From Anaerolineaceae bacterium (GTDB lineage Bacteria; Chloroflexota; Anaerolineae; Anaerolineales; Anaerolineaceae), in assembly GCA_002702705.1 (NCBI GenBank), contig PABH01000014.1:1-64000 (forward strand): a DNA stretch of 64,000 nucleotides, in the 5' to 3' direction. The notes under the pieces are model-generated. The model had not been told where the DNA came from and did not search any database. It worked only from the letters and a program-made list of their open reading frames with translations. Made by a program: the position numbers and the translations under genes. Positions 8,929-17,247 of this stretch are shown piece by piece (the stretch's first letter is position 1; every line of letters begins with the position of its first letter).

Positions 8929-9393
8929 ATGCCCCCAAAATTTTCATTACAAAATGTACTCGATATCCGAAAAAGCAAAGTGGAAGGCCTGGAAGTGGAA
9001 TTAGGCAAACTAATCGCTGCTAAACAACAGATGGAAGAATTGTTAACCGCTTTGTATGAAAACAGAACCAGTTTATTGGAACAACTTTTTTTGGAACAAC
9101 AAGGTGAGATGGATTTATTCAATTTATCCATGCTGCGGGCCAATATCGTTGCAACCGATGAACGTATTCAACAGGTAATGAAATCATTGGCAGAGCAGGA
9201 AATTAAAGTAGATAAAAAACGTCAGGAAGTTGTAATTGCCAAACAAGAGGAAGAAATGTTGGTGATCTTAAAAAACAAACAACATGACGTATTTATGAAA
9301 GAACAAGCCGAAAAAGAAGCCAAACAACAAGATGACATTTATATTTCGCAGGCATTCCGGCAACGTCAAGAGGAGAGCCGTTATCATGGATGA
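8929..9393 (+). CDS. fliJ: flagellar export protein FliJ
   Basis: 154 residues, nearly all helical with heptads and very rich in Glu, Gln and Lys, as expected for FliJ, the two-helix coiled coil that sits in the FliI hexamer like the gamma subunit of F1. The start [21 protein letters not shown] is the typical FliJ opening. Identity rests on this opening and on position directly after fliI; coiled coils are hard to assign by sequence alone. Confidence 0.85.
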   Translation: MPPKFSLQNVLDIRKSKVEGLEVELGKLIAAKQQMEELLTALYENRTSLLEQLFLEQQGEMDLFNLSMLRANIVATDERIQQVMKSLAEQEIKVDKKRQEVVIAKQEEEMLVILKNKQHDVFMKEQAEKEAKQQDDIYISQAFRQRQEESRYHG

Positions 9394-9934
9394 AATTTTT
9401 GCAGCACAATTCCAAAAAGTAATCTATACCACCATGATGGAAATGATGCAGCGAATGCAGTCCACTTCCATCCAAAACCAAGCCGATCAGGGTTTTGATA
9501 ACCCCTATCTGAATGGCGTGGGTGGAAATTATGTCGGTGGTGGTGATTTTGAAAGTTTGATCCAGCAGGCTTCGATGAAATATGGTGTTGATTCAAACCT
9601 GGTGAAAGCCGTCATCAAAAATGAATCAAATTTTAATCCACAAGCTGTTTCCGGAGCAGGTGCAATTGGTTTAATGCAGTTGATGCCAGGAACCGCCGAA
9701 TGGTTAGGTGTAGAAAACCCATACGATCCCGCCCAAAATGTAGATGGCGGTGTGCGTTTTTTACAACAGTTGTTAAACCGGTACGACGGGAATATCCAAT
9801 TAGCTCTGGCTGCCTATAATGCCGGACCAGGTGCAGTGGATAAATACAATGGAATTCCACCCTATCAAGAAACACAAACCTATGTGCAGCGGGTGATCAG
9901 TACTTATCAATCCAATAGTCAGTGGAAAGGATAA
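9386..9934 (+). CDS. lytic transglycosylase, SLT domain, in flagellar operon
   Basis: 182 residues from the ATG at 9386 (GAGGAGAG upstream). A short helical lead of ~52 residues precedes an SLT/goose-lysozyme fold: [14 protein letters not shown] with the catalytic Glu at 80, then [13 protein letters not shown] and [20 protein letters not shown]. It would cut peptidoglycan so the rod can pass, the job of the muramidase half of FlgJ in proteobacteria. There is no signal peptide, so export through the flagellar apparatus is probable (inference). It overlaps fliJ by eight bases and flgB starts seven bases later, which ties it to rod assembly. Confidence 0.9.
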   Translation: MDEIFAAQFQKVIYTTMMEMMQRMQSTSIQNQADQGFDNPYLNGVGGNYVGGGDFESLIQQASMKYGVDSNLVKAVIKNESNFNPQAVSGAGAIGLMQLMPGTAEWLGVENPYDPAQNVDGGVRFLQQLLNRYDGNIQLALAAYNAGPGAVDKYNGIPPYQETQTYVQRVISTYQSNSQWKG

Positions 9935-9940
9935 TTATTT

Positions 9941-10351
9941 ATGCGGGATTCTCTTTTTAATGATAATGCCATGAATGTCTCCAAGATAGCGCTGAACGGC
10001 CTTTCAACAAGGCAGCAATTAATCAGCCGTAATCTATCGAATGTAGACACACCTGGTTATCGTGCGCAGCAGTTAGATTTTGAAAGTGTGCTTCGCAAAG
10101 CAGCACAACCGGAAACCAAATTGAGATTAGCTTCTTCCCACAGCGCTCATTTGGCTTCCCCATCGAAAGTTTCTGCATCTTCCTTTAGCGTGTCGTATCG
10201 ACCCGGTGGCAGTTTTCGGGCGGATGGCAACAACGTAGATATCGATACGGAATTGTTGGAGATGTCACAGACGGGCATTCAATATCAGGCTGTCAGTCAA
10301 TCGATTACCAAAAAATTGGCATTGTTAAAAAATATTGCAATGTCGGGGTAA
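9941..10351 (+). CDS. flgB: flagellar basal-body rod protein FlgB
   Basis: 136 residues. FlgB is the rod subunit next to the MS ring. It shows the signature ISRNLSNVDTPGYRAQQLDFESVL near residues 28-51 and the C-terminal helix SITKKLALLKNIAMSG. The ELLEMSQTGIQYQ stretch before it is typical. It lies between the lytic transglycosylase and fliK rather than beside flgC, an unusual order. Confidence 0.92.
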   Translation: MRDSLFNDNAMNVSKIALNGLSTRQQLISRNLSNVDTPGYRAQQLDFESVLRKAAQPETKLRLASSHSAHLASPSKVSASSFSVSYRPGGSFRADGNNVDIDTELLEMSQTGIQYQAVSQSITKKLALLKNIAMSG

Positions 10352-10354
10352 AAA

Positions 10355-11542
10355 ATGGACTTAATGATTTTTTCAACCAGTAAACCTGCTTCAAATGGTG
10401 AAATATCCAAAAATTCCAATCCAAAAAAAGGGTCGGAAGTGGAGACAAACCCATTTGATAAGGTTTTACAACAGGAAGAAGAAAAGATGTCCTCAGAAGC
10501 GGAAGCTTTAATGCTGGCAATGTTGCAAAAACCTCAACCCGGAACAGTTTCGGATCAACCAAAGGCAACCCAAGGCGCAGAAAGTCAATTGGCGTCAGGA
10601 CTTTCGCCGAATGGTTTGGTCGAAACAACACAGGCGGTAGGTGATTTGGCAACGGTTCAGACAGCAGTCGTGACTGAGCAAGTAGATGATGTGGGAACAT
10701 CTCAATCGGCAATTTCAGACTTAATTTCAACGGAGGTGGATTTAGAAACCAATCAAAAAGCAGCAGAAACAAAAACAGTAAATCAAGAGACAGTAAAAAA
10801 TCAGGAAGGTAATGATCCTATCAGTTTTATGGAATTATCTTCGGAAGCAGTAGATTTGCAAGATGTGGAGATTGACCCAAAAACGATCAAAACTGAAGCG
10901 GAAAAACAACAGCGGGTCGATCAGGTTGCTAAATCGGTTGTTGATATGGAAGGTTCTGCAAAAGGGAAAGATATCAAAATTGATACCCAGGATGGACTTT
11001 CTCAGACTGAAACAACTACCCAGAAACCAGCGGAAACTGCTGCTAAGGAGATCGAATTTGCCAAAGTACAGGTTGATCAAATGACAAAATCAAACACGAT
11101 GAATGAGCCGGCCCGCATGGCGGAAGCTCTACCTCGTCAAACGATCAACCAGATGTCAGAACAGATTGAAATGCTGATCCAACAAGGTCGTTCCTCTCTG
11201 CGTTTGCAGTTATCCCCGGAGCACCTGGGACGCATCGATATCCGGCTGGTAAACAGTGGTCATGGTTTGGGAGTAACCGTTTTAACCGAACAGGCTGAAA
11301 CAGGAAAAATGTTAGAAGCACAGTTAGATCAGTTACGCCAGACTTTGCAGGATGCTGGTATTCAATTATCCCATTTGAATGTTGGGCAGCAATCCTCTGG
11401 CAGCAAAAATGCCTGGTTAATGCAAGACCATAAAACACGTTTTTTGACGAGGGCTTCGCAAGTTCAATTGGTTGGTGAACAAGAAGTTTCTCCTACGCCA
11501 ACTCGCTTGCGAACGGAAACCGGTGTTGATTACCGGATATAG
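10355..11542 (+). CDS. fliK: flagellar hook-length control protein FliK
   Basis: 395 residues. FliK is secreted during hook growth, measures its length, and flips FlhB to late-substrate export. The first ~255 residues are low-complexity, rich in Glu, Gln, Thr and Lys, as in FliK rulers. The C-terminal Flg_hook domain (about 265-350) has RSSLRLQLSPEHLGRIDIRL, HGLGVTVLTEQAETGKML and LRQTLQDAGIQLSHLNV, the core family pattern. Four bases separate it from flgB, and flgD follows. Confidence 0.9.
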   Translation: MDLMIFSTSKPASNGEISKNSNPKKGSEVETNPFDKVLQQEEEKMSSEAEALMLAMLQKPQPGTVSDQPKATQGAESQLASGLSPNGLVETTQAVGDLATVQTAVVTEQVDDVGTSQSAISDLISTEVDLETNQKAAETKTVNQETVKNQEGNDPISFMELSSEAVDLQDVEIDPKTIKTEAEKQQRVDQVAKSVVDMEGSAKGKDIKIDTQDGLSQTETTTQKPAETAAKEIEFAKVQVDQMTKSNTMNEPARMAEALPRQTINQMSEQIEMLIQQGRSSLRLQLSPEHLGRIDIRLVNSGHGLGVTVLTEQAETGKMLEAQLDQLRQTLQDAGIQLSHLNVGQQSSGSKNAWLMQDHKTRFLTRASQVQLVGEQEVSPTPTRLRTETGVDYRI

Positions 11543-11578
11543 CTTTCTCCCTGTGGAGTCTTTAGAAAGGAAAATTCA

Positions 11579-11995
11579 ATGTATGTAAATCCAAGCTTAG
11601 ATATTTATAAAACCTATGAGCAAACCGGTGAAACCACACCCAAACAATATGCAGATTTTGGCTCTGTTGAGTTTATGCAATTGTTAATGGCGCAGCTTCA
11701 AAACCAAAACCCATTGGAACCCATGAACGATAGTGAGATGATGAACCAGATATCCTCGCTTAATTCTCTGGATGAACTTCGGGCAATCAAAATGATGCTG
11801 AGTGAATCGGCGGTATCCAGCCAGGCCAGTTATGGCGCCAGTTTGATTGGTAAATCAGTCAAAGTTGGTTTGGATAACGGTACGATCATTGAAGGTGTTG
11901 TCAGCGGTACTACGGTTGAAAGTGGACGGATGTATCTTCAAATCGGTGATCAATTAGCTCCTTTAGGAAATGTACTTTCCATCTATCAGGAGTAA
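11579..11995 (+). CDS. flgD: hook-capping protein FlgD
   Basis: 138 residues, a short FlgD. FlgD caps the growing hook as a scaffold and is later shed. The N-terminal motif FMQLLMAQLQNQNPLEPM followed by NQISSLNSLDELRAI is diagnostic. The rest (about 85-138) is a small beta domain with GKSVKVGLDNGTIIEGVVSG; the large FlgD Ig-like domain seen in proteobacteria is missing, as in many Firmicutes-type proteins. AGAAAGG precedes the ATG. Confidence 0.92.
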   Translation: MYVNPSLDIYKTYEQTGETTPKQYADFGSVEFMQLLMAQLQNQNPLEPMNDSEMMNQISSLNSLDELRAIKMMLSESAVSSQASYGASLIGKSVKVGLDNGTIIEGVVSGTTVESGRMYLQIGDQLAPLGNVLSIYQE

Positions 11996-11998
11996 CTC

Positions 11999-12442
11999 AT
12001 GTCTGAGTCAGTTAATTTTGATCCTAAGAATCAACCAAACCGTGTTCAACGTCAAAATCAGACTTATGGACCGAACCGACCGATAGGCGTACCCCAACCT
12101 GGTGTGCCCAGCTTCAGCGAGACATTACAGCAGGCACAGGAAATTCGTTTCTCAAACCATGCCCAGCAGCGTATCGAGAAACGTCAGATCAACCTCGGTG
12201 AAAATGGAATGAATCGCCTGGCGCAAGCAGTTGAAAAAGCTGAGCAAAAAGGCGGAAAATCCTCATTGGTTTTGATGGATGATATGGCTTTTATTGTGAA
12301 TGTGCAGGAGCGGATGGTTGTAACCGCGATGGATTCCAAAGCACGTGGAAAAGGTGTCTTCACACAGATTGACACAGTCGTATTTGCAGATGAATCGGAA
12401 AAGTCAAATTCCGGCACATCTACTATTGAAAAATCAGCATAG
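11999..12442 (+). CDS. TIGR02530-type flagellar operon protein
   Basis: 147 residues. A polar N-terminal tail of ~45 residues leads to FSNHAQQRIEKRQINL, then LAQAVEKAEQKGGKSSLVLMDDMAFIVNV and VTAMDSKARGKGVFTQIDTVVF. This matches the small protein usually found between flgD and flgE in Firmicutes-type flagellar operons (TIGR02530). Its molecular role is not established; a link to hook assembly follows from position only. It starts four bases after flgD. Confidence 0.82.
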   Translation: MSESVNFDPKNQPNRVQRQNQTYGPNRPIGVPQPGVPSFSETLQQAQEIRFSNHAQQRIEKRQINLGENGMNRLAQAVEKAEQKGGKSSLVLMDDMAFIVNVQERMVVTAMDSKARGKGVFTQIDTVVFADESEKSNSGTSTIEKSA

Positions 12443-12464
12443 TTTATAAAAAACAGGTATTAAA

Positions 12465-12502
12465 CCCACGCTTGGCCGGTCCTCTTGGAGGAAGCCTGTG
12501 GG
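12465..12502 (+). other. structured leader hairpin upstream of flgE
   Basis: CCCAC (12465-12469) pairs with GTGGG (12498-12502), GCTT (12470-12473) with AAGC (12492-12495), and an inner CCTC/GAGG hairpin (12481-12484, 12488-12491) closes over TTG. A GGCCGGT bulge (12474-12480) is left on one side. It lies 33 bases before the flgE start with no T tract, so an mRNA processing or stabilising element is more likely than a terminator. Confidence 0.45.
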
Positions 12503-12535
12503 AAATTTGAAAAAATTGTCTTCAGGAGGCAAAAA

Positions 12536-13756
12536 ATGTTACGCTCAATGTTTACTGCAATCAGTTCTTTAAATTTACATCAATCCTACTTGGATGTCGT
12601 TGCCAATAATTTAGCCAATGCAAATACAACGGGTTACAAAGCCAGTCGTGTCGTATTTCAAGATCAATTCTCTCAAATGTTAAGCCCAGGGGCTGGTCCT
12701 TCCGCTACTCAGGGTGGTGTGAATCCCATTCAAATCGGTTTGGGTACCCAATTGGGATATATCTCCCCTGTCTTTTCTCAGGGTATGCTGCAAGCGACCG
12801 GTCGAAATATGGACATGTCCATTCAAGGTGATGGTTTCTTTATCTATGATCAAGGTGTCAACCGTCGTTATTCACGAGAGGGTTCACTTTCTCTGGATTC
12901 TACCGGCAATATCGTGAACAGCAGCACTGGTTTACGGTTACAGGGTTGGTTAGTCGATGCCTCTGGTAATGTGGATCCCAATTTGCCTGCTGATGATATT
13001 AACTTAACCACAGATGGTACTGTTGCTCGGGCAACCTCAAACGCCATTATCGGTGGTAATTTAAGTGCTGATGCCGTTGCTATTGGTGGTACGGTTACCA
13101 ATACAATGGGCTTGTACGACTCCTTGGGTGCATTACATACCGCTGAAGTTACCTTTACCCGCACTGGCAACAACGCCTGGAGTTGGGCAGTTACTGATCC
13201 GGCAACAGGAGTTGGCGCAGGAACACTTACCTTTGATACCCAAGGACAATACAGCGCGAGCACCGTTACAACCGCGATTTCGATCCCAGGTGGCGCGGGT
13301 GCCAATGCCATTGGGCTGACAGCTGATTTTAGCAGCATGACCATGTTGGCGGGTGATACCTCTGTCTCTGTTACCAGCCAGGATGGTTTGCCCACTGGTA
13401 CCGTAACTGATTTGTATATTACCCCGAAAGATGGACAGGTATTTTTGGTCTACTCAAATGGTATGCGTGAACAGGTTGCCCAGGTTGCAGTGGCCCGGTT
13501 TAATAATCCAGCCGGTTTAATCAAATCCGGTAATACTATGTTCCAACAGGGTTTAAACTCTGGTGAACCGCAAATTGGTTTGGCAAATTCCGGTGGACGC
13601 GGCACAATCGCTGCTGGTTATTTGGAAGCATCCAATGTAGATATGGCACAGGAATTTACAAATATGATCCTGGCACAACGTGGTTTTCAAGCTTCTTCCC
13701 GTGTAATCACCACATCCGATGAAATTATGCAGGAACTGGTAAACCTGAAACGATAA
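12536..13756 (+). CDS. flgE: flagellar hook protein FlgE
   Basis: 406 residues from the ATG at 12536, which has the strong CAGGAGG five to seven bases upstream; the in-frame upstream extension runs through the leader hairpin. FlgE is the hook subunit. The N-terminus holds LDVVANNLANANTTGYKASRVVF, the middle has the D1/D2 beta regions with DGFFIYDQGVNRRYSREG, and the C-terminus the paired helix YLEASNVDMAQEFTNMILAQ plus SRVITTSDEIMQELVNLKR. All are hallmarks of FlgE. A terminator hairpin lies 12 bases after its stop, yet two more flagellar genes follow. Confidence 0.94.
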   Translation: MLRSMFTAISSLNLHQSYLDVVANNLANANTTGYKASRVVFQDQFSQMLSPGAGPSATQGGVNPIQIGLGTQLGYISPVFSQGMLQATGRNMDMSIQGDGFFIYDQGVNRRYSREGSLSLDSTGNIVNSSTGLRLQGWLVDASGNVDPNLPADDINLTTDGTVARATSNAIIGGNLSADAVAIGGTVTNTMGLYDSLGALHTAEVTFTRTGNNAWSWAVTDPATGVGAGTLTFDTQGQYSASTVTTAISIPGGAGANAIGLTADFSSMTMLAGDTSVSVTSQDGLPTGTVTDLYITPKDGQVFLVYSNGMREQVAQVAVARFNNPAGLIKSGNTMFQQGLNSGEPQIGLANSGGRGTIAAGYLEASNVDMAQEFTNMILAQRGFQASSRVITTSDEIMQELVNLKR

Positions 13757-13768
13757 GGTAAATAAAAT

Positions 13769-13798
13769 GGGGAGCAGATCTAATTTGATTTGCTCCCC
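13769..13798 (+). terminator. hairpin between flgE and the second FliK-like gene
   Basis: GGGGAGCAGATC (13769-13780) pairs with GATTTGCTCCCC (13787-13798), 12 bp with one G-T pair and a six-base loop. Only TT follows, so partial termination that lowers expression of the next two genes is plausible. Confidence 0.55.
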
Positions 13799-13814
13799 TT
13801 AAAGTGAGGCCGGC

Positions 13815-15167
13815 ATGTGTGCCATGATGACCACTGGTGCGGTAACGACTGCTCCGGTAGAAGCCCCCAATCTAAATAACCTGAACTTAAAACTTTACCA
13901 GCGTATTACAGCGCAGGTAATGGAGGTTCGTGGTGTGGAGGCAACGCTGGCAATTGAAGGCACACCAGTGGTGGCTAAAATGCCGAGTGCTCAGCAGGCA
14001 GCGGATCTCTTACAGCAAGGTTCTGCACAATTTATTGTGACTGGTCTATCAGGGGATGGCATTATCTTAAGGTTGGTTCGACAAGACCAGCAAACTGTTA
14101 ATCCTTCAATTATTCAACCCAGAGATTTGGCAACCCGTTTATTAGAAGCGCTTGGTCTGGCGAAATCTAGTGAAACAATGACCTTAGCCCAATCTGCTTT
14201 AAAGCAAGGTGTTTTAATTACCCCACATACCTTGTCCGAACTGGAAACTGCATTACAGCAGTTAGGGGAATGGGGTGAAGAAGAAGCGGATTTAGCAGTG
14301 GCTTTAAAAGCGGCCGGTTTACCTGTAACCCCTGGCAGTATTCAGATGATCAGTCAAAAACCGGATTTGATAGGGGATGCAATTGCAAAACTTTTGGTAC
14401 AGCTTCAATCTGCTTCAGGTAATAACCAGGCAACCCCTCAATTAACCCAGCTTTTGGCTGAAAGTGTCCGTTTATTAGAAAAATCGATGTTAAAATGGCA
14501 GCAGCCCGCTGATGGATTGGCTCAAGATTTGGAATTTATTGGAAAATTATTAGGCCGTTCATTTGAAAATGAACTGTCTCAACAAATTAAAGAAAACCAA
14601 CAAGCAGGAAAACAAGAAAGTTTGTCCGTGTTGGGAAAACTCCAACAATCTTTACAAAAAAATGGCCAACAGCGGTTAGCAGGTGAAGTGGAAAAATTCA
14701 TCGATACTGTGCGTCATAATCACTTAATGAACACAAAATCCGACCCGGCTAACGGGCGTGGTCATTGGGCACAGTTGGATATTCCGCTCACAATTAAAAC
14801 AGGGCAGGCACAGCAGCAACCGATACCTGCCCATATCCGTATTGCAAAACGGGAAAGTGGTGGGGAAGAAAAAATTGATCCGGAATATACCCGTCTGGTA
14901 ATCCAGGTCGAAATAGCGCCTGGTGTGCCAATGGAAGTGGATTTGGCTTTTGCCAGTGGACAGGTTCAGGCTGATGTCACAGTTCCGAATGGAACGATTG
15001 AACAGTTGGCAATTTCGGAATGGCCAGGATTAAATGAGGGATTGGTAGCGTTGGGCTATCAGGTAAAAACCAGCCGGGTGGATATCGGTAAAACCCGTTT
15101 GCCCGGTGGTTTGCCGGAAGTCAATAAGCGCACGCGACCTTTCCAGTCTGTTGATATGGCGGTATAA
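13815..15167 (+). CDS. second FliK-like protein (YlqG type), partner of FlhX
   Basis: 450 residues. The N-terminal ~90 residues form a small beta domain with ITAQVMEVRGVEATLAIEG and FIVTGLSGDGIILRLV. A helical, Gln/Leu-rich middle follows, and the last ~130 residues (HWAQLDIPLTIKTGQ, then LVIQVEIAPGVPMEVDLAFA and ISEWPGLNEGLVALGYQV) resemble the FliK Flg_hook fold with a later beta-alpha motif. Such proteins are encoded beside a free FlhB C-terminal domain, as in the Bacillus ylqG-ylqH pair, and here flhX starts one base after the stop. A role in tuning export is inference. GTGAGG precedes the ATG; two further ATGs lie at 13824 and 13827. Confidence 0.65.
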   Translation: MCAMMTTGAVTTAPVEAPNLNNLNLKLYQRITAQVMEVRGVEATLAIEGTPVVAKMPSAQQAADLLQQGSAQFIVTGLSGDGIILRLVRQDQQTVNPSIIQPRDLATRLLEALGLAKSSETMTLAQSALKQGVLITPHTLSELETALQQLGEWGEEEADLAVALKAAGLPVTPGSIQMISQKPDLIGDAIAKLLVQLQSASGNNQATPQLTQLLAESVRLLEKSMLKWQQPADGLAQDLEFIGKLLGRSFENELSQQIKENQQAGKQESLSVLGKLQQSLQKNGQQRLAGEVEKFIDTVRHNHLMNTKSDPANGRGHWAQLDIPLTIKTGQAQQQPIPAHIRIAKRESGGEEKIDPEYTRLVIQVEIAPGVPMEVDLAFASGQVQADVTVPNGTIEQLAISEWPGLNEGLVALGYQVKTSRVDIGKTRLPGGLPEVNKRTRPFQSVDMAV

Positions 15168-15168
15168 G

Positions 15169-15468
15169 ATGGTATTTAAACGGGTCGATTTAACAAAAAA
15201 ATCACCTCAGCGAAATCAAGCCGCAGCCCTAGCTTATATTCCTGATCAGGATAATGCGCCCAAAGTGGTTGCCAGCGGACAGGGTGTGCTTGCGGAGAAA
15301 ATCATCGCGCTTGCAAAAGAAAATAATATTCCAATTCATGAAGATCCTTTATTAACAGCAGCTCTATCTGCTGTGGATGTAGGGGGTGAAATACCTCCTG
15401 AATTATATCGAGTTGTGGCGGAAGTATTAGCCTACGTTTTTCGTATTCGGGATCAATATAAACCTTAA
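15169..15468 (+). CDS. stand-alone FlhB C-terminal domain protein (FlhX/YlqH type)
   Basis: 99 residues. It matches the cytoplasmic domain of FlhB: AALAYIPDQDNAPKVVASGQG, then EKIIALAKENNIPIHEDPLLTAAL and GGEIPPELYRVVAEVLAYVFRI. The FlhB TM region is absent, and the self-cleaving NPTH motif is replaced by NQAA, so autocleavage should not occur. In FlhB this domain sets the switch from rod/hook to filament export; a free copy could replace the cleaved fragment or bind FliK-like proteins. The ATG sits one base after the upstream stop, so the two are translated together. Confidence 0.85.
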   Translation: MVFKRVDLTKKSPQRNQAAALAYIPDQDNAPKVVASGQGVLAEKIIALAKENNIPIHEDPLLTAALSAVDVGGEIPPELYRVVAEVLAYVFRIRDQYKP

Positions 15469-15516
15469 TAAATGTTAATAACGCAGAATTAGAGGTAAGA
15501 GAACTGCGTTTAAGTA

Positions 15517-15547
15517 GAGGCAGCCTTATGAGCGGTAAGGCTGCCTC
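15517..15547 (+). terminator. terminator of the flagellar cluster
   Basis: GAGGCAGCCTTA (15517-15528) and TAAGGCTGCCTC (15536-15547) form a perfect 12-bp stem with a seven-base loop, followed by ATTATTGTTT. It separates the flagellar cluster from the convergent transporter gene. Confidence 0.8.
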
Positions 15548-15627
15548 ATTATTGTTTAGTAGTCGAAATTAAATGAAGCCAATCCAATTGGAAAAATACA
15601 AGGAAATATCGGAGAGGTTTGGCGTCT

Positions 15628-17043
15628 CTAAGACTCAGTTTGAGATTGTCTGGTTTCTAATTGTTCGTGTTTTTTGGCGTGCATTTTTAAAATTTTTATC
15701 TGGATTTGTTCGAGATAACTGCCTCGCAAAGGATACCAAATCAAGATAATCGCTGCCAATGCCATAGCCGTACCAGGTACCAACCCTGCAATGACCTTAA
15801 TCCCAAAAACCGCGGTTTCAGGTTGGGCAGTAAATATTTGCCCGCCGTTTTGTTCTCGGGTAACAAAGTTGGTTAACTCCAAAATAAAAGGGGACAAGGC
15901 CAATGCAGCGGATTGGGCGGGTTTTGTCAGCAAAGCATTGATACCGAAAAAAGCACCTTCACGGCGCACCCCGGAACGTACTTCATCTTCGTCGGCGACT
16001 TGGGCAAATAATACGTTTGTCAGGGTTTGCGGTCCGGCCAAACCGAAACCAGCCAGGGCCAGAGAGAAAGGAATCCAGGCGGTAGGAATGACCATCACAG
16101 CCAGCAGTCCAACAGCGGCAATCAATAACATGATTTGCTGGGCACCCACCACCCCAAACCGTTTGGTGAAAAGTTTGGTGCTGGGCACGCCGATAATTAA
16201 GGGAATAAACAAAAAAGCTAATAATACAATTGTGTTCATGTTTACGACATAATCTGCCAGGTAAAAAATTGCACCCATGATTAGGGAAGACATGAGAATG
16301 GACATAAAATTGGCAGCTACCAGGATCAGGAATGATTTGCTAGAAATGGTGTATTTTAATGCTTCTTTTATTCCAAGTGGTTTGTCAACTCGGGTAAATT
16401 CCGGGCGTTCTTTTACTTTTAATGATGTAGCAATGATCATTAATGCCGCTACAATACCTACCCCGATCATTGCCATTTGCAGCGGAATAAAATCTAGATG
16501 ACCTCCCGTTTTGGGTCGAAAAAGATCAGGAATAATAAAACCGAATAATGTGCCTGTTAAACCAAATAATGCGGCTGAGATTTGCAAATCATTCCGTTCC
16601 GTGTCTGATTCCGAGATTTCCGGTAACAATGCGGAGTAAACTAAACCAATGATGGTGTACGCTGTATCGTAAAGGATCATCGTTGCCAGCATCCACCAGA
16701 AGATGGCGGGTTGACTTGCCTCCGAAGGTGCGAACCAGACCAAAATAAAAGTTAGCGCGAGGAAAGGAGCCGTGAAACGCATATAGGGGATTCGGCGTCC
16801 CCATCTGGAGCGCGTATTATCCGTGATATAACCAAATAGGGGATCATTAATGGCATTCCAAACAGCATAGATGATTGAGGCAACCGCAATCCAACGTGCG
16901 GCTAAACCAAGATAATCCTGGTAAAAAATGGGTAAGAGCGCGCCATAAATGCCGGCAATGATCGATAAACCAAAAGATGCTATACCATAGATGGTTTTAT
17001 AACCAAGGGATAACCGTACGGGTTGGTACTTTATATTTGCCAT
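15628..17043 (-). CDS. GPH-family (MelB-like) sugar:cation symporter
   Basis: 471 residues with about 12 hydrophobic segments. The N-terminal half shows the glycoside-pentoside-hexuronide:cation symporter pattern: GIYGALLPIFYQDYLG, then WNAINDPLFGYITDNTRSRW and GRRIPYMRF with conserved Asp and Arg. These proteins import oligosaccharides or glycosides with Na+ or H+. The substrate cannot be told, and no glycosidase or sugar regulator is adjacent. It stands alone, divergent from the GTPase gene. A short Lys/Gln/Glu-rich tail ends the protein. Confidence 0.82.
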   Translation of the reverse strand: MANIKYQPVRLSLGYKTIYGIASFGLSIIAGIYGALLPIFYQDYLGLAARWIAVASIIYAVWNAINDPLFGYITDNTRSRWGRRIPYMRFTAPFLALTFILVWFAPSEASQPAIFWWMLATMILYDTAYTIIGLVYSALLPEISESDTERNDLQISAALFGLTGTLFGFIIPDLFRPKTGGHLDFIPLQMAMIGVGIVAALMIIATSLKVKERPEFTRVDKPLGIKEALKYTISSKSFLILVAANFMSILMSSLIMGAIFYLADYVVNMNTIVLLAFLFIPLIIGVPSTKLFTKRFGVVGAQQIMLLIAAVGLLAVMVIPTAWIPFSLALAGFGLAGPQTLTNVLFAQVADEDEVRSGVRREGAFFGINALLTKPAQSAALALSPFILELTNFVTREQNGGQIFTAQPETAVFGIKVIAGLVPGTAMALAAIILIWYPLRGSYLEQIQIKILKMHAKKHEQLETRQSQTES

Positions 17044-17247
17044 TGAAATCTCCGGAGAAAAAAGATTGTTAAATTATATAGTGGAAATTGAGAACAGAGT
17101 ATCTAATTTAATTCTTGATTTTTTTAACCTTCGCTGCCAGCATTCCATTTCACTACAGCTGAATTAATGGGCGCATTTACCTCTTATTGATTATTAATAT
17201 TTGTATGTTACTCTTTAACTGATCTATTTTTGATTATGGAGGAGTGC

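Noticed and set aside
10305-10772. 155-codon open frame opposite flgB and fliK
   Set aside because: Leu/Pro/Phe-rich shadow of the Gln/Glu/Lys-rich fliK ruler region; no family features.
12868-13395. 175-codon open frame opposite flgE
   Set aside because: It is fully antisense to a well-supported hook gene, has low-complexity Val/Ala/Pro composition and no ribosome-binding site worth naming.
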